Source: JBMNQI01 sp050944055
GTDB lineage: Bacteria; Bacillota; Clostridia; Oscillospirales; Oscillospiraceae
Assembly (NCBI GenBank): GCA_050944055.1
Contig: JBMNQI010000003.1
Location: forward strand, 1 to 64,000
Length of the DNA: 64,000 nt
Direction of reading: 5' to 3'
Shown one piece after another: positions 29,010 through 37,040 of the stretch. The position numbers were made by a program, and so were the translations under genes. Position 1 is the stretch's first letter. Each line of letters begins with the position of its first letter. Under the pieces are notes generated by a model. The model was not told the origin of the DNA, ran no database searches, and saw nothing but the letters and a program-made list of their open reading frames with translations.

Positions 29010-29590
29010 GCCTTAGGAAGCTTAATCCGGAAGAATACAAAGACATTTATGAAAAGCATTTAAAGCGGGACTTCCCGAAAAACGAGCTCCGGCCGTTCCA
29101 CTCCATGCAGCGCCTCTTTTCGCAGGAACGTTATCTCGCGTTTGGCCTCTATGACAGCAGCGGGCTTTGCGTCTACGGCAGCTTTATTACGGGCATCGGG
29201 GGCCGTCCCTCTTATATGGATTATTTCGGCGTGGAGCCCAAGAAGCGCCAAAGAGGCTTAGGCAGCCTGTTCCTGAAGTTACTGCCTGAGGTTTTGGACG
29301 ACGACGCCGTCATACTGGAAGCCGAAACTGTGGAAGGCGCCGCCGACGAAGCTGAAAGGCTGCTTCGTAGGCGGCGCCTGGATTTCTATAAACGCGCTGG
29401 CGCCCGCATAACGCCCGCATCGGGACGAGTCTTCGGCGTAGACTATTCGCTTTTATGCCTGCCGCTGCGCCGCGACCTGACCGACGCCGAGGCGTTCGAC
29501 GGTATACTGCATATCTACAAAAGCACGCTGCCGCGTTTTCTTTTCAAGAGATTCATACATTATCAGATGAGCAGCAGTATCAGCCCGTAA
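28967..29590 (+). CDS. GNAT family N-acetyltransferase
   Basis: 207 residues with the GNAT core: a beta-bulge region FGVEPKKRQRGLGSLFLK that supplies the acetyl-CoA pyrophosphate loop (RQRGLG) and a C-terminal YKRAGA segment. I start it at the ATG at 28967, which has AAGGAG 5 nt upstream; an upstream ATG at 28904 has none. The substrate is unknown. Its last 28 nt overlap the 3' end of the convergent spoVAC gene, and there is no terminator between them. Confidence 0.8.
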   Translation: MGTEPGREYIFGALSLRKLNPEEYKDIYEKHLKRDFPKNELRPFHSMQRLFSQERYLAFGLYDSSGLCVYGSFITGIGGRPSYMDYFGVEPKKRQRGLGSLFLKLLPEVLDDDAVILEAETVEGAADEAERLLRRRRLDFYKRAGARITPASGRVFGVDYSLLCLPLRRDLTDAEAFDGILHIYKSTLPRFLFKRFIHYQMSSSISP

Positions 29591-29997
29591 ACTATCGAAG
29601 CCGTTATGCCGTACACAAGCACCGGCCCCGCGATAGTGAACATCTTCGCGCTCATGCCCATTACAAAGCCCTCGCTCTTGTATTCAAGCGCGGGCGAGAC
29701 TATCGAATTGGCAAAGCCCGTTATCGGCACCAGGGTCCCGGCCCCTGCGTGTTTCGCTATTTTATCATAAACATGCAGGCCTGTGAGCAGGCCTCCTATG
29801 AAAATCAAAGTTACCGAAGCCGCCGTTCCCGCTTCCGTTTTATCGAGGCCGGCGTTTTTGTATAGCTCGATAAACGCCTGCCCGATCGCGCATATTATGC
29901 CGCCGGAAATAAACGCCTTGAGCATATTGAGCCACAGCGACGAGTTCGGAGATTTTTTCTTAACATACTCGGCGTATTCCTTATTTGTCATCTTCAT
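29563..29997 (-). CDS. spoVAC: Stage V sporulation protein AC (orphan)
   Basis: 144 residues, four hydrophobic helices, with hallmark stretches SPNSSLWLNMLKAFISGG, HVYDKIAKHAGAGTLVPITG and FANSIVSPALEYKSEGF. SpoVAC is the mechanosensitive channel subunit of the spore inner membrane that helps move dipicolinic acid. GGGGAG lies 9 nt before the ATG at 29997. spoVAC is normally followed by spoVAD and spoVAE. Here it stands alone, ending inside a convergent acetyltransferase gene. A possible forespore-type promoter (GCATT, 17 bp, GAATACT) lies about 30 nt upstream but is weak. Confidence 0.93.
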   Translation of the reverse strand: MKMTNKEYAEYVKKKSPNSSLWLNMLKAFISGGIICAIGQAFIELYKNAGLDKTEAGTAASVTLIFIGGLLTGLHVYDKIAKHAGAGTLVPITGFANSIVSPALEYKSEGFVMGMSAKMFTIAGPVLVYGITASIVYGLILLLI

Positions 29998-30102
29998 ATA
30001 AGGCCACTCCCCGGGCATCGTATTCCAATCGCCAGTATTCCCCGAAAAGTATTTACAAATGCGTTAAAAATACAAAAAAATTGTAAAATATATAAAAGAA
30101 GC

Positions 30103-30131
30103 ATGACAAGCTGCTTTTATTATGTTACAAT
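30103..30131 (+). promoter_or_regulatory. Promoter of the SH3b lipoprotein gene
   Basis: ATGACA at 30103-30108, 17 bp, TACAAT at 30126-30131, 33 nt before the GTG start. Confidence 0.6.
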
Positions 30132-30163
30132 AGCAATAATTATTAGCAAGGAGGCGTGTGCCC

Positions 30164-30529
30164 GTGAAAAAGATCGCATTGTTGCTCGTAATATTCGCCG
30201 CGTTTACCCTGTTTTCAGCATGCGGTAAGGATAAAGCCGAGGCCAGCCCTTCGCCCACCATCAAGCCCGTTATCACCACGCCCGCCGCCACGCCGACACC
30301 GACTCCGACTCCGACGCCGGAGCCCAAAACCTATATTGGTACCGTGGCCAACACGGATAACGGCGTCAATGTCCGGGCCCAGCCCAGCACAGACGCGGCA
30401 ATCCTCCGCACCGCCGATATCGGCGAGACCTTTGAAGTAATTGAACGGGGAGTCTGGTGCAAGGTCAAGCTGGACGACGGTTTTGGCTATATTCACGGCG
30501 ATTACCTTGAGATAACGGAACAGGATTAG
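30164..30529 (+). CDS. SH3b-domain lipoprotein
   Basis: 121 residues. A short basic N terminus and hydrophobic stretch end in a lipobox (LFSAC), so the mature protein should be lipid-anchored outside the cell. A Thr-Pro linker follows, then a bacterial SH3 domain (NTDNGVNVRAQPSTDAA ... GFGYIHGDYLEI), a fold that usually binds peptidoglycan. I prefer the GTG at 30164, 9 nt after AAGGAGG; a GTG at 30158 is too close. A strong terminator follows, so it is a single-gene unit. The exact role is unknown. Confidence 0.85.
   Translation: MKKIALLLVIFAAFTLFSACGKDKAEASPSPTIKPVITTPAATPTPTPTPTPEPKTYIGTVANTDNGVNVRAQPSTDAAILRTADIGETFEVIERGVWCKVKLDDGFGYIHGDYLEITEQD
30290..30319 (+). repeat. Hexanucleotide tandem repeat encoding a Thr-Pro linker
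   Basis: Five near-copies of ACNCCG encode (TP)5 between the lipid anchor and the SH3b domain. It is a linker, possibly variable in length between strains. Confidence 0.8.
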
Positions 30530-30544
30530 ACATAGTAAGCTTAT

Positions 30545-30572
30545 CCCCGCGCCGATGAGGCGCGGGGTTTTT
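30545..30572 (+). terminator. Terminator after the lipoprotein gene
   Basis: CCCCGCGCC at 30545-30553 pairs with GGCGCGGGG at 30559-30567, 5-nt loop, then TTTTT. A classical intrinsic terminator. Confidence 0.92.
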
Positions 30573-30580
30573 CGTTGCTT

Positions 30581-31306
30581 TTACAGATGCCAGTGCTTCA
30601 TCTGCCCATGGTTTACATAACCCAGCTTTTCGTATACGGGAGCGCCCATTGGCGACGCCTGCAGACCTATATGCCTAAAACCTCTCTTTTTTGCCAGCGC
30701 CATACAGTGCAGCATCAGCGAAGATATGCAGCCCCTGCCCCTGTATTCGCTGTATGTGCCGCCCTCGTGCATACAGGCAATGCCATGTGCCAGCGAGAGC
30801 ATCAGAGTCGATACAATCCTTCCTTCGTCCTCTACGGCAAAGAGGAAAAACTCAGGCCTTTCGGCGAGGGCGGCGAAGAGCTCCGGCGCATCCTCTTTTC
30901 CAATCGCCGTATTGACGCACGCGGCCCACTCCCGGGCGCGCTGCGGCCCTATTTGCGATATGGGAAATAAAGGGGCGGGGAACTCTTTTGAAAGGTCGAA
31001 GCTCATCGCACTCTGTTCGGCGAATACCTCGAAGCCTTCAGCCTTCATAAGCTCCTCGCGCTCCGGCGTGAGATCGGCGCCGCTGATATATACGTTTTCG
31101 GCAGCCTTTCCTTTTTCGATTGCAGCGCGCAGGTCCGCGATATCTCCGGCGTACGACGGAGCGAAGTTAAAAACCCGGTTGTAAAAATAAGCTCCGGGGA
31201 CAATGGCGGACGTCCAGCGCGGTGTTTCATCGACGCGGCCGCCAATAAGAGGCGCCGCGCAAAGACTGACGGCGAAGAGCCCTTTTTCACAATAGCTCAG
31301 ATCCAT
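30581..31306 (-). CDS. GNAT family N-acetyltransferase
   Basis: 241 residues. The C-terminal half is a GNAT domain (TYSEYRGRGCISSLMLHCMALAKKRGF supplies the acetyl-CoA loop, shown here in parts: EYRGRGCISSLM; then GLQASPMGAPVYEKLGY). The N-terminal half is less conserved and may be a second, degenerate GNAT lobe. GGGAGG precedes the ATG. It lies downstream of the DUF3810-like gene on the same strand with a ~105-nt gap. The substrate is unknown. Confidence 0.8.
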   Translation of the reverse strand: MDLSYCEKGLFAVSLCAAPLIGGRVDETPRWTSAIVPGAYFYNRVFNFAPSYAGDIADLRAAIEKGKAAENVYISGADLTPEREELMKAEGFEVFAEQSAMSFDLSKEFPAPLFPISQIGPQRAREWAACVNTAIGKEDAPELFAALAERPEFFLFAVEDEGRIVSTLMLSLAHGIACMHEGGTYSEYRGRGCISSLMLHCMALAKKRGFRHIGLQASPMGAPVYEKLGYVNHGQMKHWHL

Positions 31307-31412
31307 ATCGCACCTCCCTGCGGGTCTTGTACGCCGGTAAACCGAGCCTAACCGTTCAACTCAAAAAGCATCCGCTTTATTTTCTACTGCAGGCCGATAA
31401 GCGGCGGAGCGT

Positions 31413-32504
31413 TCACTGGCTGTAGTAATCCGCCAGAATGAGATCGACGACCTCGCCGTAGCTGCGCACGCCCGAGGGCTGCTGCATTACCTGCAGGTAA
31501 GTGTTGTTAACGCTCTCGGCGGCGTCGCGAACTGGGCCCTCGTACTGCCTATAGCGTTCGTTTGCCGCAATAATGTCGGCTATTACGCCGTAATCCATGC
31601 CTTCGTACACGCTCATGGCCATCGAGCTGTCGACCCTGGCAAGCGCGTTAATGCAGTAGCACATGGCCGAATAATACGCTGAATAGCAAAGCAGATTGTC
31701 GCCGCTGCCGCGCAGAACAAGATAGGCCGTGAAATTCGCCTCGTTTTCTGGGGCGACGCCCATGCGATGGGCAAACTCGTGCGCCGTTGTGAAAGGCAGG
31801 TCGGCGCCTGTCTGCGTGCCGTTTACGCTGCATTCGGCTGTGAACGGAAAGTAGATGCCCGTAAGCCCGAGAAAAGACATGCCTTCAGCCCACAATACGC
31901 TCTTCGCCCTGGCGCCCGTATCCCCGAAAAAGCCGTTACCGGCGGCGGCCTTTTTATATGCCGCGCTTACCCGGTCGCTAAGCTCCTGAAAATCAAGCGC
32001 AGTCGTAACGCCGTTTTCGTCGCGCTCGACAAGCGGCGCGTACTCGCCTGCCTTATCCCTGAGCCAGAGCGTCGCTTCGCTCAGCTCCTGCGCCGACCGC
32101 GCCGTCACCGGGAGCTGCATTTCGGCCGCCATATCCGGCGCGAAGTAATTAAGCCCCCACAGCTCCAGAAAAACCGTGATAACACAGGCAATCAGCAGCA
32201 GAGCTGAGCTTATAAAGCTAAACAGGCGCAGAAGCCTGCGCGGCCTTTTTATAAGCTCGAAAATTAAACGTATAATAGCGAATACCGAAAAAAGCGCGAA
32301 GGCATACACAAGCATCTCCGCGAGTGAGAACGGGAAAAAGCCCGTCAGCTTTGAGATCAGCCGTGCGGCGGCGCGCGATGAAGTCCGGTACTCGAGCGCT
32401 ACCGAAAAGGGGTTGTTCATAGCCCAGTAAAGCGCCGCCGCGCCTCCGAGGGCGAGCATCGCGGAAAGTATAATCCGTATGTAAGAGCGCTGCAACTTCG
32501 TCAT
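31413..32504 (-). CDS. DUF3810-like membrane protein with HExxH motif
   Basis: 363 residues. Three hydrophobic segments fill the first ~125 residues (about 10-30, 60-85 and 98-118). The rest is a soluble domain with HEFAH at 242-246, a zinc-protease signature, and a downstream ENEANF that could supply the third ligand. Layout and motifs match the DUF3810 family of predicted membrane metallopeptidases. No substrate is known for the family. AGGTG precedes the ATG, 20 nt after the alcohol dehydrogenase gene, so the two are co-transcribed. Confidence 0.8.
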   Translation of the reverse strand: MTKLQRSYIRIILSAMLALGGAAALYWAMNNPFSVALEYRTSSRAAARLISKLTGFFPFSLAEMLVYAFALFSVFAIIRLIFELIKRPRRLLRLFSFISSALLLIACVITVFLELWGLNYFAPDMAAEMQLPVTARSAQELSEATLWLRDKAGEYAPLVERDENGVTTALDFQELSDRVSAAYKKAAAGNGFFGDTGARAKSVLWAEGMSFLGLTGIYFPFTAECSVNGTQTGADLPFTTAHEFAHRMGVAPENEANFTAYLVLRGSGDNLLCYSAYYSAMCYCINALARVDSSMAMSVYEGMDYGVIADIIAANERYRQYEGPVRDAAESVNNTYLQVMQQPSGVRSYGEVVDLILADYYSQ

Positions 32505-32524
32505 TGGAACACCTGTTGTCTATT

Positions 32525-33679
32525 TTATAATGCCAGTCTTAATACCTCGAGTATATCCTCTTTGGACAGATGTCTGTAAAACCCTATGGGCGAATCCGTC
32601 GAAGCCATTTTGTCAAATTTTTCGTCGCCAATGCCGGCCGCCGTGAAGCTCGTTTTAAGCCCGAGGCTCTCGAAGAAGCGTTGCAGGCGGGAGATGCCTT
32701 CCTCGATAATCGCGTCCTCGTCTCCGTACCAGAGGTCCACATCCCAAACGCGCACTGCAAACTGCACAAAGCGCCACCTGCGCTCCTTCTGTATAAACCG
32801 GCACCAGGCCGGGAACACGATCGCGAGGCCCGCACCGTGCGCCATTTCATACTCCGCCGAGACCTCGTGCTCTATGTTGTGAGCCGCCCAGTCCTGGTCG
32901 CGGCCGACGCCGAAAAAGTCGTTGTGCGCTATCGTTCCGGCCCACATGAGGTCGGCCCGCGCGTCGTAGTTATTGGGCTCGCGCATGACGACCGGCGCGA
33001 GGTTGATGATAGCGCGCATAAGGCCCTCGCCGGTTCTGTCCGTGACCTCGGAACGCCCCTCCATGCACAGATAGCGCTCCATCACATGGCAGAGCATGTC
33101 CGCAATGCCGCACGCTGTCTGGAAGGGCGGAAGCGTATATGTAAGCTCGGGGTTCAGTATGGCGAAGGCCGGGCGCGCGTTCTGGGAAGCGAGGGCGCGC
33201 TTTAGGTTTCCCTCGTCCCTGGTTATGATTGCCGCGTGGCTCGATTCGCTGCCCGAGGCCGGTATAGTCACAACTACCCCGAGAGGCAGCATGGGGACGT
33301 CCACCATGCCCTTGTCGAAGAGCTCCCAGACGTCACCGCCGTAAATAGCCCCGATACCGATGGTTTTGGCCGTATCCATAACGCTGCCGCCACCCACGGC
33401 GAGTATGCAGTCGACGCCCTCCCTGCGGCACTTTTCAATGCCCTCGTAAACAAGGCTGAGGCGCGGATTGGGCATTACTCCGGAAAGCTCCGTCCAGCTA
33501 AGCCCCGCCTCATTGAGCGACGCCGTAATCCGGTCGTAAAGGCCGCTTTTTTTAATGCTTCCTCCGCCGTATACGAGCAGGACTTTTTTACCAAGCTGCG
33601 CCATCCGGGCCCCCGCTTCCGCTTCGGTCCCGCGCCCGAAAACTATCTCCGTACAGTTTTTGTATGAGAAGTTATTCAT
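32525..33679 (-). CDS. Iron-containing alcohol dehydrogenase (butanol dehydrogenase-like)
   Basis: 384 residues, group III alcohol dehydrogenase. GGGSVMDTAKTIGIG is the nucleotide-binding loop. Metal ligands are supplied by CGIADMLCHVMERY and by HNIEHEVSAEYEMAHGAGLA in the C-terminal half (quoted here as HNIEHEV and YEMAHGAGLA). It resembles the NADPH-dependent YqhD/BdhA group that reduces butyraldehyde and other aldehydes. GGAGG lies 8 nt before the ATG. It leads a minus-strand unit with the DUF3810-like gene. With butyrate kinase elsewhere in the window it may serve fermentation, though substrate range in this family is broad. Confidence 0.93.
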   Translation of the reverse strand: MNNFSYKNCTEIVFGRGTEAEAGARMAQLGKKVLLVYGGGSIKKSGLYDRITASLNEAGLSWTELSGVMPNPRLSLVYEGIEKCRREGVDCILAVGGGSVMDTAKTIGIGAIYGGDVWELFDKGMVDVPMLPLGVVVTIPASGSESSHAAIITRDEGNLKRALASQNARPAFAILNPELTYTLPPFQTACGIADMLCHVMERYLCMEGRSEVTDRTGEGLMRAIINLAPVVMREPNNYDARADLMWAGTIAHNDFFGVGRDQDWAAHNIEHEVSAEYEMAHGAGLAIVFPAWCRFIQKERRWRFVQFAVRVWDVDLWYGDEDAIIEEGISRLQRFFESLGLKTSFTAAGIGDEKFDKMASTDSPIGFYRHLSKEDILEVLRLAL

Positions 33680-33722
33680 GTAAGCCGCCTCCGTTATTTT
33701 TATTTTGAACCGGCATTATTAA

Positions 33723-33760
33723 GCGGGCGGCAAACGGCTCGTGACGGGACTGCCGCCCGC
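33723..33760 (-). terminator. Hairpin between copA and the alcohol dehydrogenase gene
   Basis: GCGGGCGGCA at 33723-33732 pairs perfectly with 33751-33760. On the minus strand it is followed by TTAATAATG, so the T tract is poor. It probably ends the murT-gatD-copA transcript. Confidence 0.55.
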
Positions 33761-33804
33761 GAAGGGTCAGAACGCTTGTCCTGCTGCGGCCGGAAAACCG
33801 CCGG

Positions 33805-36252
33805 TCATTCCACCGCGGTAACCGTATATCCGGCGTCCTCGACGGCTTTTTTCATGGCCTCGATATCGGCGCCGCCCTCAACCTTGGCCGTGCCCGAGTC
33901 AAGGTCGACACTCGCCTTAACTCCGGGCAGCGAATTTAACGCTTTCTCCACACGCGAGGAACAGTGGGCGCAGCTCATACCGGATATCTTAATAGTAACC
34001 AATTTATTTACCTCCCCGATGTTTTCTGTATTCTCGTCCTGCCCCCGGTTCTTTTCACCCGGCTTAAAATAGGGCTTGAACCTGCGAAGGCGCAGTGCGT
34101 TGCTCACAACGAATACGCTTGAAAGGCTCATTGCCGCCGCCGCGAACATGGGCGAGAGCAGGATGCCGAAAATAGCGTAGAACGCCCCGGCCGCAAGCGG
34201 TATGCCGAGGCAGTTGTAGAAAAAGGCCCAGAAAAGGTTCTGCTTGATGTTGCGCACCACCGCGCGGGACAGGCGCACGGCCGTTACCGCGTCGCGCAGG
34301 TCGCTGCGCTGCAGCACGACGTCCGCGCTGCCTATAGCCACGTCAGTGCCCGCGCCGATGGCTATGCCGACGTCGGCCCTAGTTAGCGCCGGCGCGTCGT
34401 TTATGCCGTCGCCCACCATGGCGACCTTACGCCCTTTTTCCTGCAGAGAGGCAATCTCGCGCTCCTTGTCGGCGGGCAGAACTTCGGAAATGACCGAGTT
34501 CACGCCCAGCTCCTTGCCTATGGCCCCCGCCGTGCGCCTGTTGTCCCCGGTTAACATAACTACTTCTATGCCCAGCTCGGCGAAGCCCCTCACGGCCTCG
34601 GCGCTGCCCGGCTTTAGCGTATCGGCCACCGCGATGAGGCCTATAAGCTTTTCTCCGGCAGCTATGAGCATAGGCGTCTTGCCTTCCGCCGCCAGCTTGT
34701 CGAGTACTTCGGAAACGCCGTGGGCGGAGATCCCGCGCTCGCTTAGGAATCGCAGGTTTCCCGCGAGGCAGTGTTTATCTTCGACAAACGCCTCGACCCC
34801 GCGGCCCGGCACAGCGTTAAAACCGGAAGAGTCGGGTATGTCGACGCCCTCGCTTTCCGCCCGCTCAAGTATCGCCTCTGCCAGCGGGTGTTCGCTGCCT
34901 TTTTCAAGCGCGGCCGCGATGCCGAGAACTTCCCGCTCGGACGAATCAAGAGGCACAATATCGGTTACGCGGGGCTTCCCCTCGGTCAGAGTTCCGGTTT
35001 TGTCCAGCACCACGCAGTCAATCCCGTGAAGCGTCTCCAAAGCCTCTCCCGATTTGACCAGAATCCCGTGCTCGGCGCCTTTTCCCGTGCCGACCATAAT
35101 CGCGACAGGCGTCGCCAGCCCCAGAGCGCAGGGGCAGGATATGACAAGCACCGCGATGGCGATATTGAGCGCGAAACCCGCGCCCGCGCCGGCTATCGCC
35201 CATGCGGCCGCGGAAATAACGGCTATAGCTATTACGATGGGCACAAAAATGCCCGCGATTTTATCCGCCAGGCGCGCAATTGGCGCTTTGGAGGAGGCTG
35301 CGTCCTCCACAAGCCTTATTATCTGCGACAGAGTCGTGTCGTCGCCGACTCGCTCGGCGCGCATAGTAAAATAACCGGTCTTCACCATAGTCGCGGCAAT
35401 GAGCTTATCGCCCTGGTGTTTTTCGACCGGTATGCTCTCTCCCGTGACCGCCGACTCGTCCACACCTGAACTGCCGGAAACGACGACTCCGTCAACCGGT
35501 ATGCGGCTGCCCGGGCGCACAACGAGCAGATCCCCGACCTTAACTTCGGAAAGCGGGACGGTGACCTCCTTACCGTCTCTTAACAGCTGCGCCGTATCCG
35601 GCCTGAGCGCAACTAGGCGGGATATCGCCTCGCCCGTGCGGCCGCGGCTTCGTGCCTCGAAGTACTTGCCGAGCGTAACAAGCGTCAGTATCATGACGGC
35701 GGATTCAAAATAAAGCTCCGTCGAGCCCGTACTGCGGGCTATAGAGATAATGCCGTAAACTACGGCCGCGCCGGAGCCGACGGCTATAAGGCTGTCCATA
35801 TTCGGCGCGCCTTTAAACAGCGTACGAAAGCCGACAATAAAGTATTTTCGGTTTACATAAATTACGGGGAGGCAGAGTACGAGCTGTATGACAGCGTTCC
35901 TTGTGCCTCTTAGGAAGAGGGGAGGGTGGAGGCCCAGCATGTGCCCCATCGAAAGGTACATAAGAGGAACAAGAAAAATAAGTGATATAAGAAAGCGCGT
36001 TCTGAGAGGGCGGCTTTCGTCGCTTACGGCCGCGCGTTCGCCCTGTGCAACAGACGCCCCGTAGCCTTCGGCCTCGACCGCGGCTATTATCTTATTAATG
36101 TCTGTAACCGAGGGGTCGAAGTTCACGCGCATAGAGTTTGTAAGCAGGTTCACGTCGCAGGAGTAGACTCCGTCGAGCTTACCTAATGCCTTGCCTATGC
36201 GGGCGGAGCAGGCGGCGCAGGTCATGCCTGTAACGTCGAATTTCTGTTCCAT
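33805..36252 (-). CDS. copA: Copper-translocating P-type ATPase with N- and C-terminal HMA domains
   Basis: 815 residues. It exports Cu(I) across the membrane. An N-terminal heavy-metal domain (GMTCAAC, Cys12 and Cys15) leads into the P1B core. The membrane metal site CPC is at 373-375, the phosphorylated Asp417 is in DKTGTLT, and GDGINDAPAL is intact. A second heavy-metal domain (GMSCAHC, Cys761 and Cys764) is fused to the C terminus after a charged linker, like a CopZ chaperone joined to the pump. I start it at the ATG at 36252, with GAGG 5 nt upstream; a longer frame to 36369 overlaps gatD. It is the last gene of a murT-gatD-copA unit; no CsoR or CopY gene is adjacent. Confidence 0.93.
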   Translation of the reverse strand: MEQKFDVTGMTCAACSARIGKALGKLDGVYSCDVNLLTNSMRVNFDPSVTDINKIIAAVEAEGYGASVAQGERAAVSDESRPLRTRFLISLIFLVPLMYLSMGHMLGLHPPLFLRGTRNAVIQLVLCLPVIYVNRKYFIVGFRTLFKGAPNMDSLIAVGSGAAVVYGIISIARSTGSTELYFESAVMILTLVTLGKYFEARSRGRTGEAISRLVALRPDTAQLLRDGKEVTVPLSEVKVGDLLVVRPGSRIPVDGVVVSGSSGVDESAVTGESIPVEKHQGDKLIAATMVKTGYFTMRAERVGDDTTLSQIIRLVEDAASSKAPIARLADKIAGIFVPIVIAIAVISAAAWAIAGAGAGFALNIAIAVLVISCPCALGLATPVAIMVGTGKGAEHGILVKSGEALETLHGIDCVVLDKTGTLTEGKPRVTDIVPLDSSEREVLGIAAALEKGSEHPLAEAILERAESEGVDIPDSSGFNAVPGRGVEAFVEDKHCLAGNLRFLSERGISAHGVSEVLDKLAAEGKTPMLIAAGEKLIGLIAVADTLKPGSAEAVRGFAELGIEVVMLTGDNRRTAGAIGKELGVNSVISEVLPADKEREIASLQEKGRKVAMVGDGINDAPALTRADVGIAIGAGTDVAIGSADVVLQRSDLRDAVTAVRLSRAVVRNIKQNLFWAFFYNCLGIPLAAGAFYAIFGILLSPMFAAAAMSLSSVFVVSNALRLRRFKPYFKPGEKNRGQDENTENIGEVNKLVTIKISGMSCAHCSSRVEKALNSLPGVKASVDLDSGTAKVEGGADIEAMKKAVEDAGYTVTAVE

Positions 36253-36259
36253 AATATCC

Positions 36260-37003
36260 TCAGGCTTTCCCGTAAAGCAGTTTCTCCATATAATCGTGCG
36301 CCCTGATTTCAAGAGCGTCGTCCAGGGGGGGGAGTGATATATCCTCGCCGTACTTGCTCTTGAGCGCAAGTTCCAGCATAAGGTCGCAAAGGCCGGGGTT
36401 TTTCGGCAGCAGGGACCCGTGAGAATAGGAGCAGAATACGTTTTTGTATCGCGCGCCCTCAGTCCCGTCCTCGCCGTTGTTGCCGAAGCCGGACAGGACA
36501 GTACCCAAAGGCCTTACTCCCTCGCCGAGATAGGTCCGGCCGCTGTGGTTCTCAAATCCGACTACAATCGTCCCGCCGTCTTCCTCGGAGAGCCTGAACA
36601 TATAGTTCCCGATCATGCGCTCCTTCCTGCCGACGGTAGTAATATTTATGGCGCCTATGAAGCTGCACGTCTTTCCATCCCATGTCGTGTAACTGTGGCC
36701 CAGAAGCTGATAGCCGCCGCATATCGCCAGAAACAGCTTGTCGTTTTCCACGGCGTTCTTAATCGCTTCGGCCTTGCCGCCGTCTAAGTCCCGCAGAAGT
36801 ATTTCCTGCTCGAAATCCTGTCCGCCGCCGATGAAAAAAACGTCGTATTTTTCCCAGTCGAGCTTCTCTCCGATGCTTATTTCGTCAATATTCGCGTCCA
36901 TGCCGCGCCAGCTAAGCCGACGCGCCATCGTGAGTATGTTGCCCCTGTCCCCATAGAGGTTCAGAATATCGGGATACAGGTGGCAGATATTAAGCGTATA
37001 CAT
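36260..37003 (-). CDS. gatD: Lipid II isoglutaminyl synthase, glutaminase subunit GatD
   Basis: 247 residues, a class I glutamine amidotransferase. The nucleophile is Cys95 in LAICGGYQLLG, and the catalytic His lies in SYSHGSLLPKNP. With MurT it amidates the D-Glu of lipid II, a step that supports cell-wall cross-linking. The N terminus (ICHLYPDILNLYGDRGNI) aligns with other GatD proteins, fixing the ATG at 37003. Its Shine-Dalgarno AGGAGG overlaps the murT stop and is separated from the ATG by a hairpin. copA follows 7 nt later, so the three genes form one transcript. Confidence 0.94.
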   Translation of the reverse strand: MYTLNICHLYPDILNLYGDRGNILTMARRLSWRGMDANIDEISIGEKLDWEKYDVFFIGGGQDFEQEILLRDLDGGKAEAIKNAVENDKLFLAICGGYQLLGHSYTTWDGKTCSFIGAINITTVGRKERMIGNYMFRLSEEDGGTIVVGFENHSGRTYLGEGVRPLGTVLSGFGNNGEDGTEGARYKNVFCSYSHGSLLPKNPGLCDLMLELALKSKYGEDISLPPLDDALEIRAHDYMEKLLYGKA

Positions 37004-37040
37004 GTTTTCAATCCGGTTTGAACTTAAAACCGGCCTCCTA
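37004..37040 (-). promoter_or_regulatory. Shine-Dalgarno, inserted hairpin and start region of gatD
   Basis: On the minus strand AGGAGG (37039-37034) overlaps the murT TAG. It is followed by CCGGTTT-N7-AAACCGG (37033-37013), a perfect 7 bp stem, then 9 nt, then the gatD ATG. The linear spacing is 30 nt, far too long, but folding the stem leaves a normal 9 nt. No usable in-frame start codon lies nearer the ribosome site. Confidence 0.7.

Noticed and set aside
30064..30327. Gly-Val repeat protein on the minus strand
   Set aside because: It is the complement of the Thr-Pro linker repeat in the SH3b lipoprotein.
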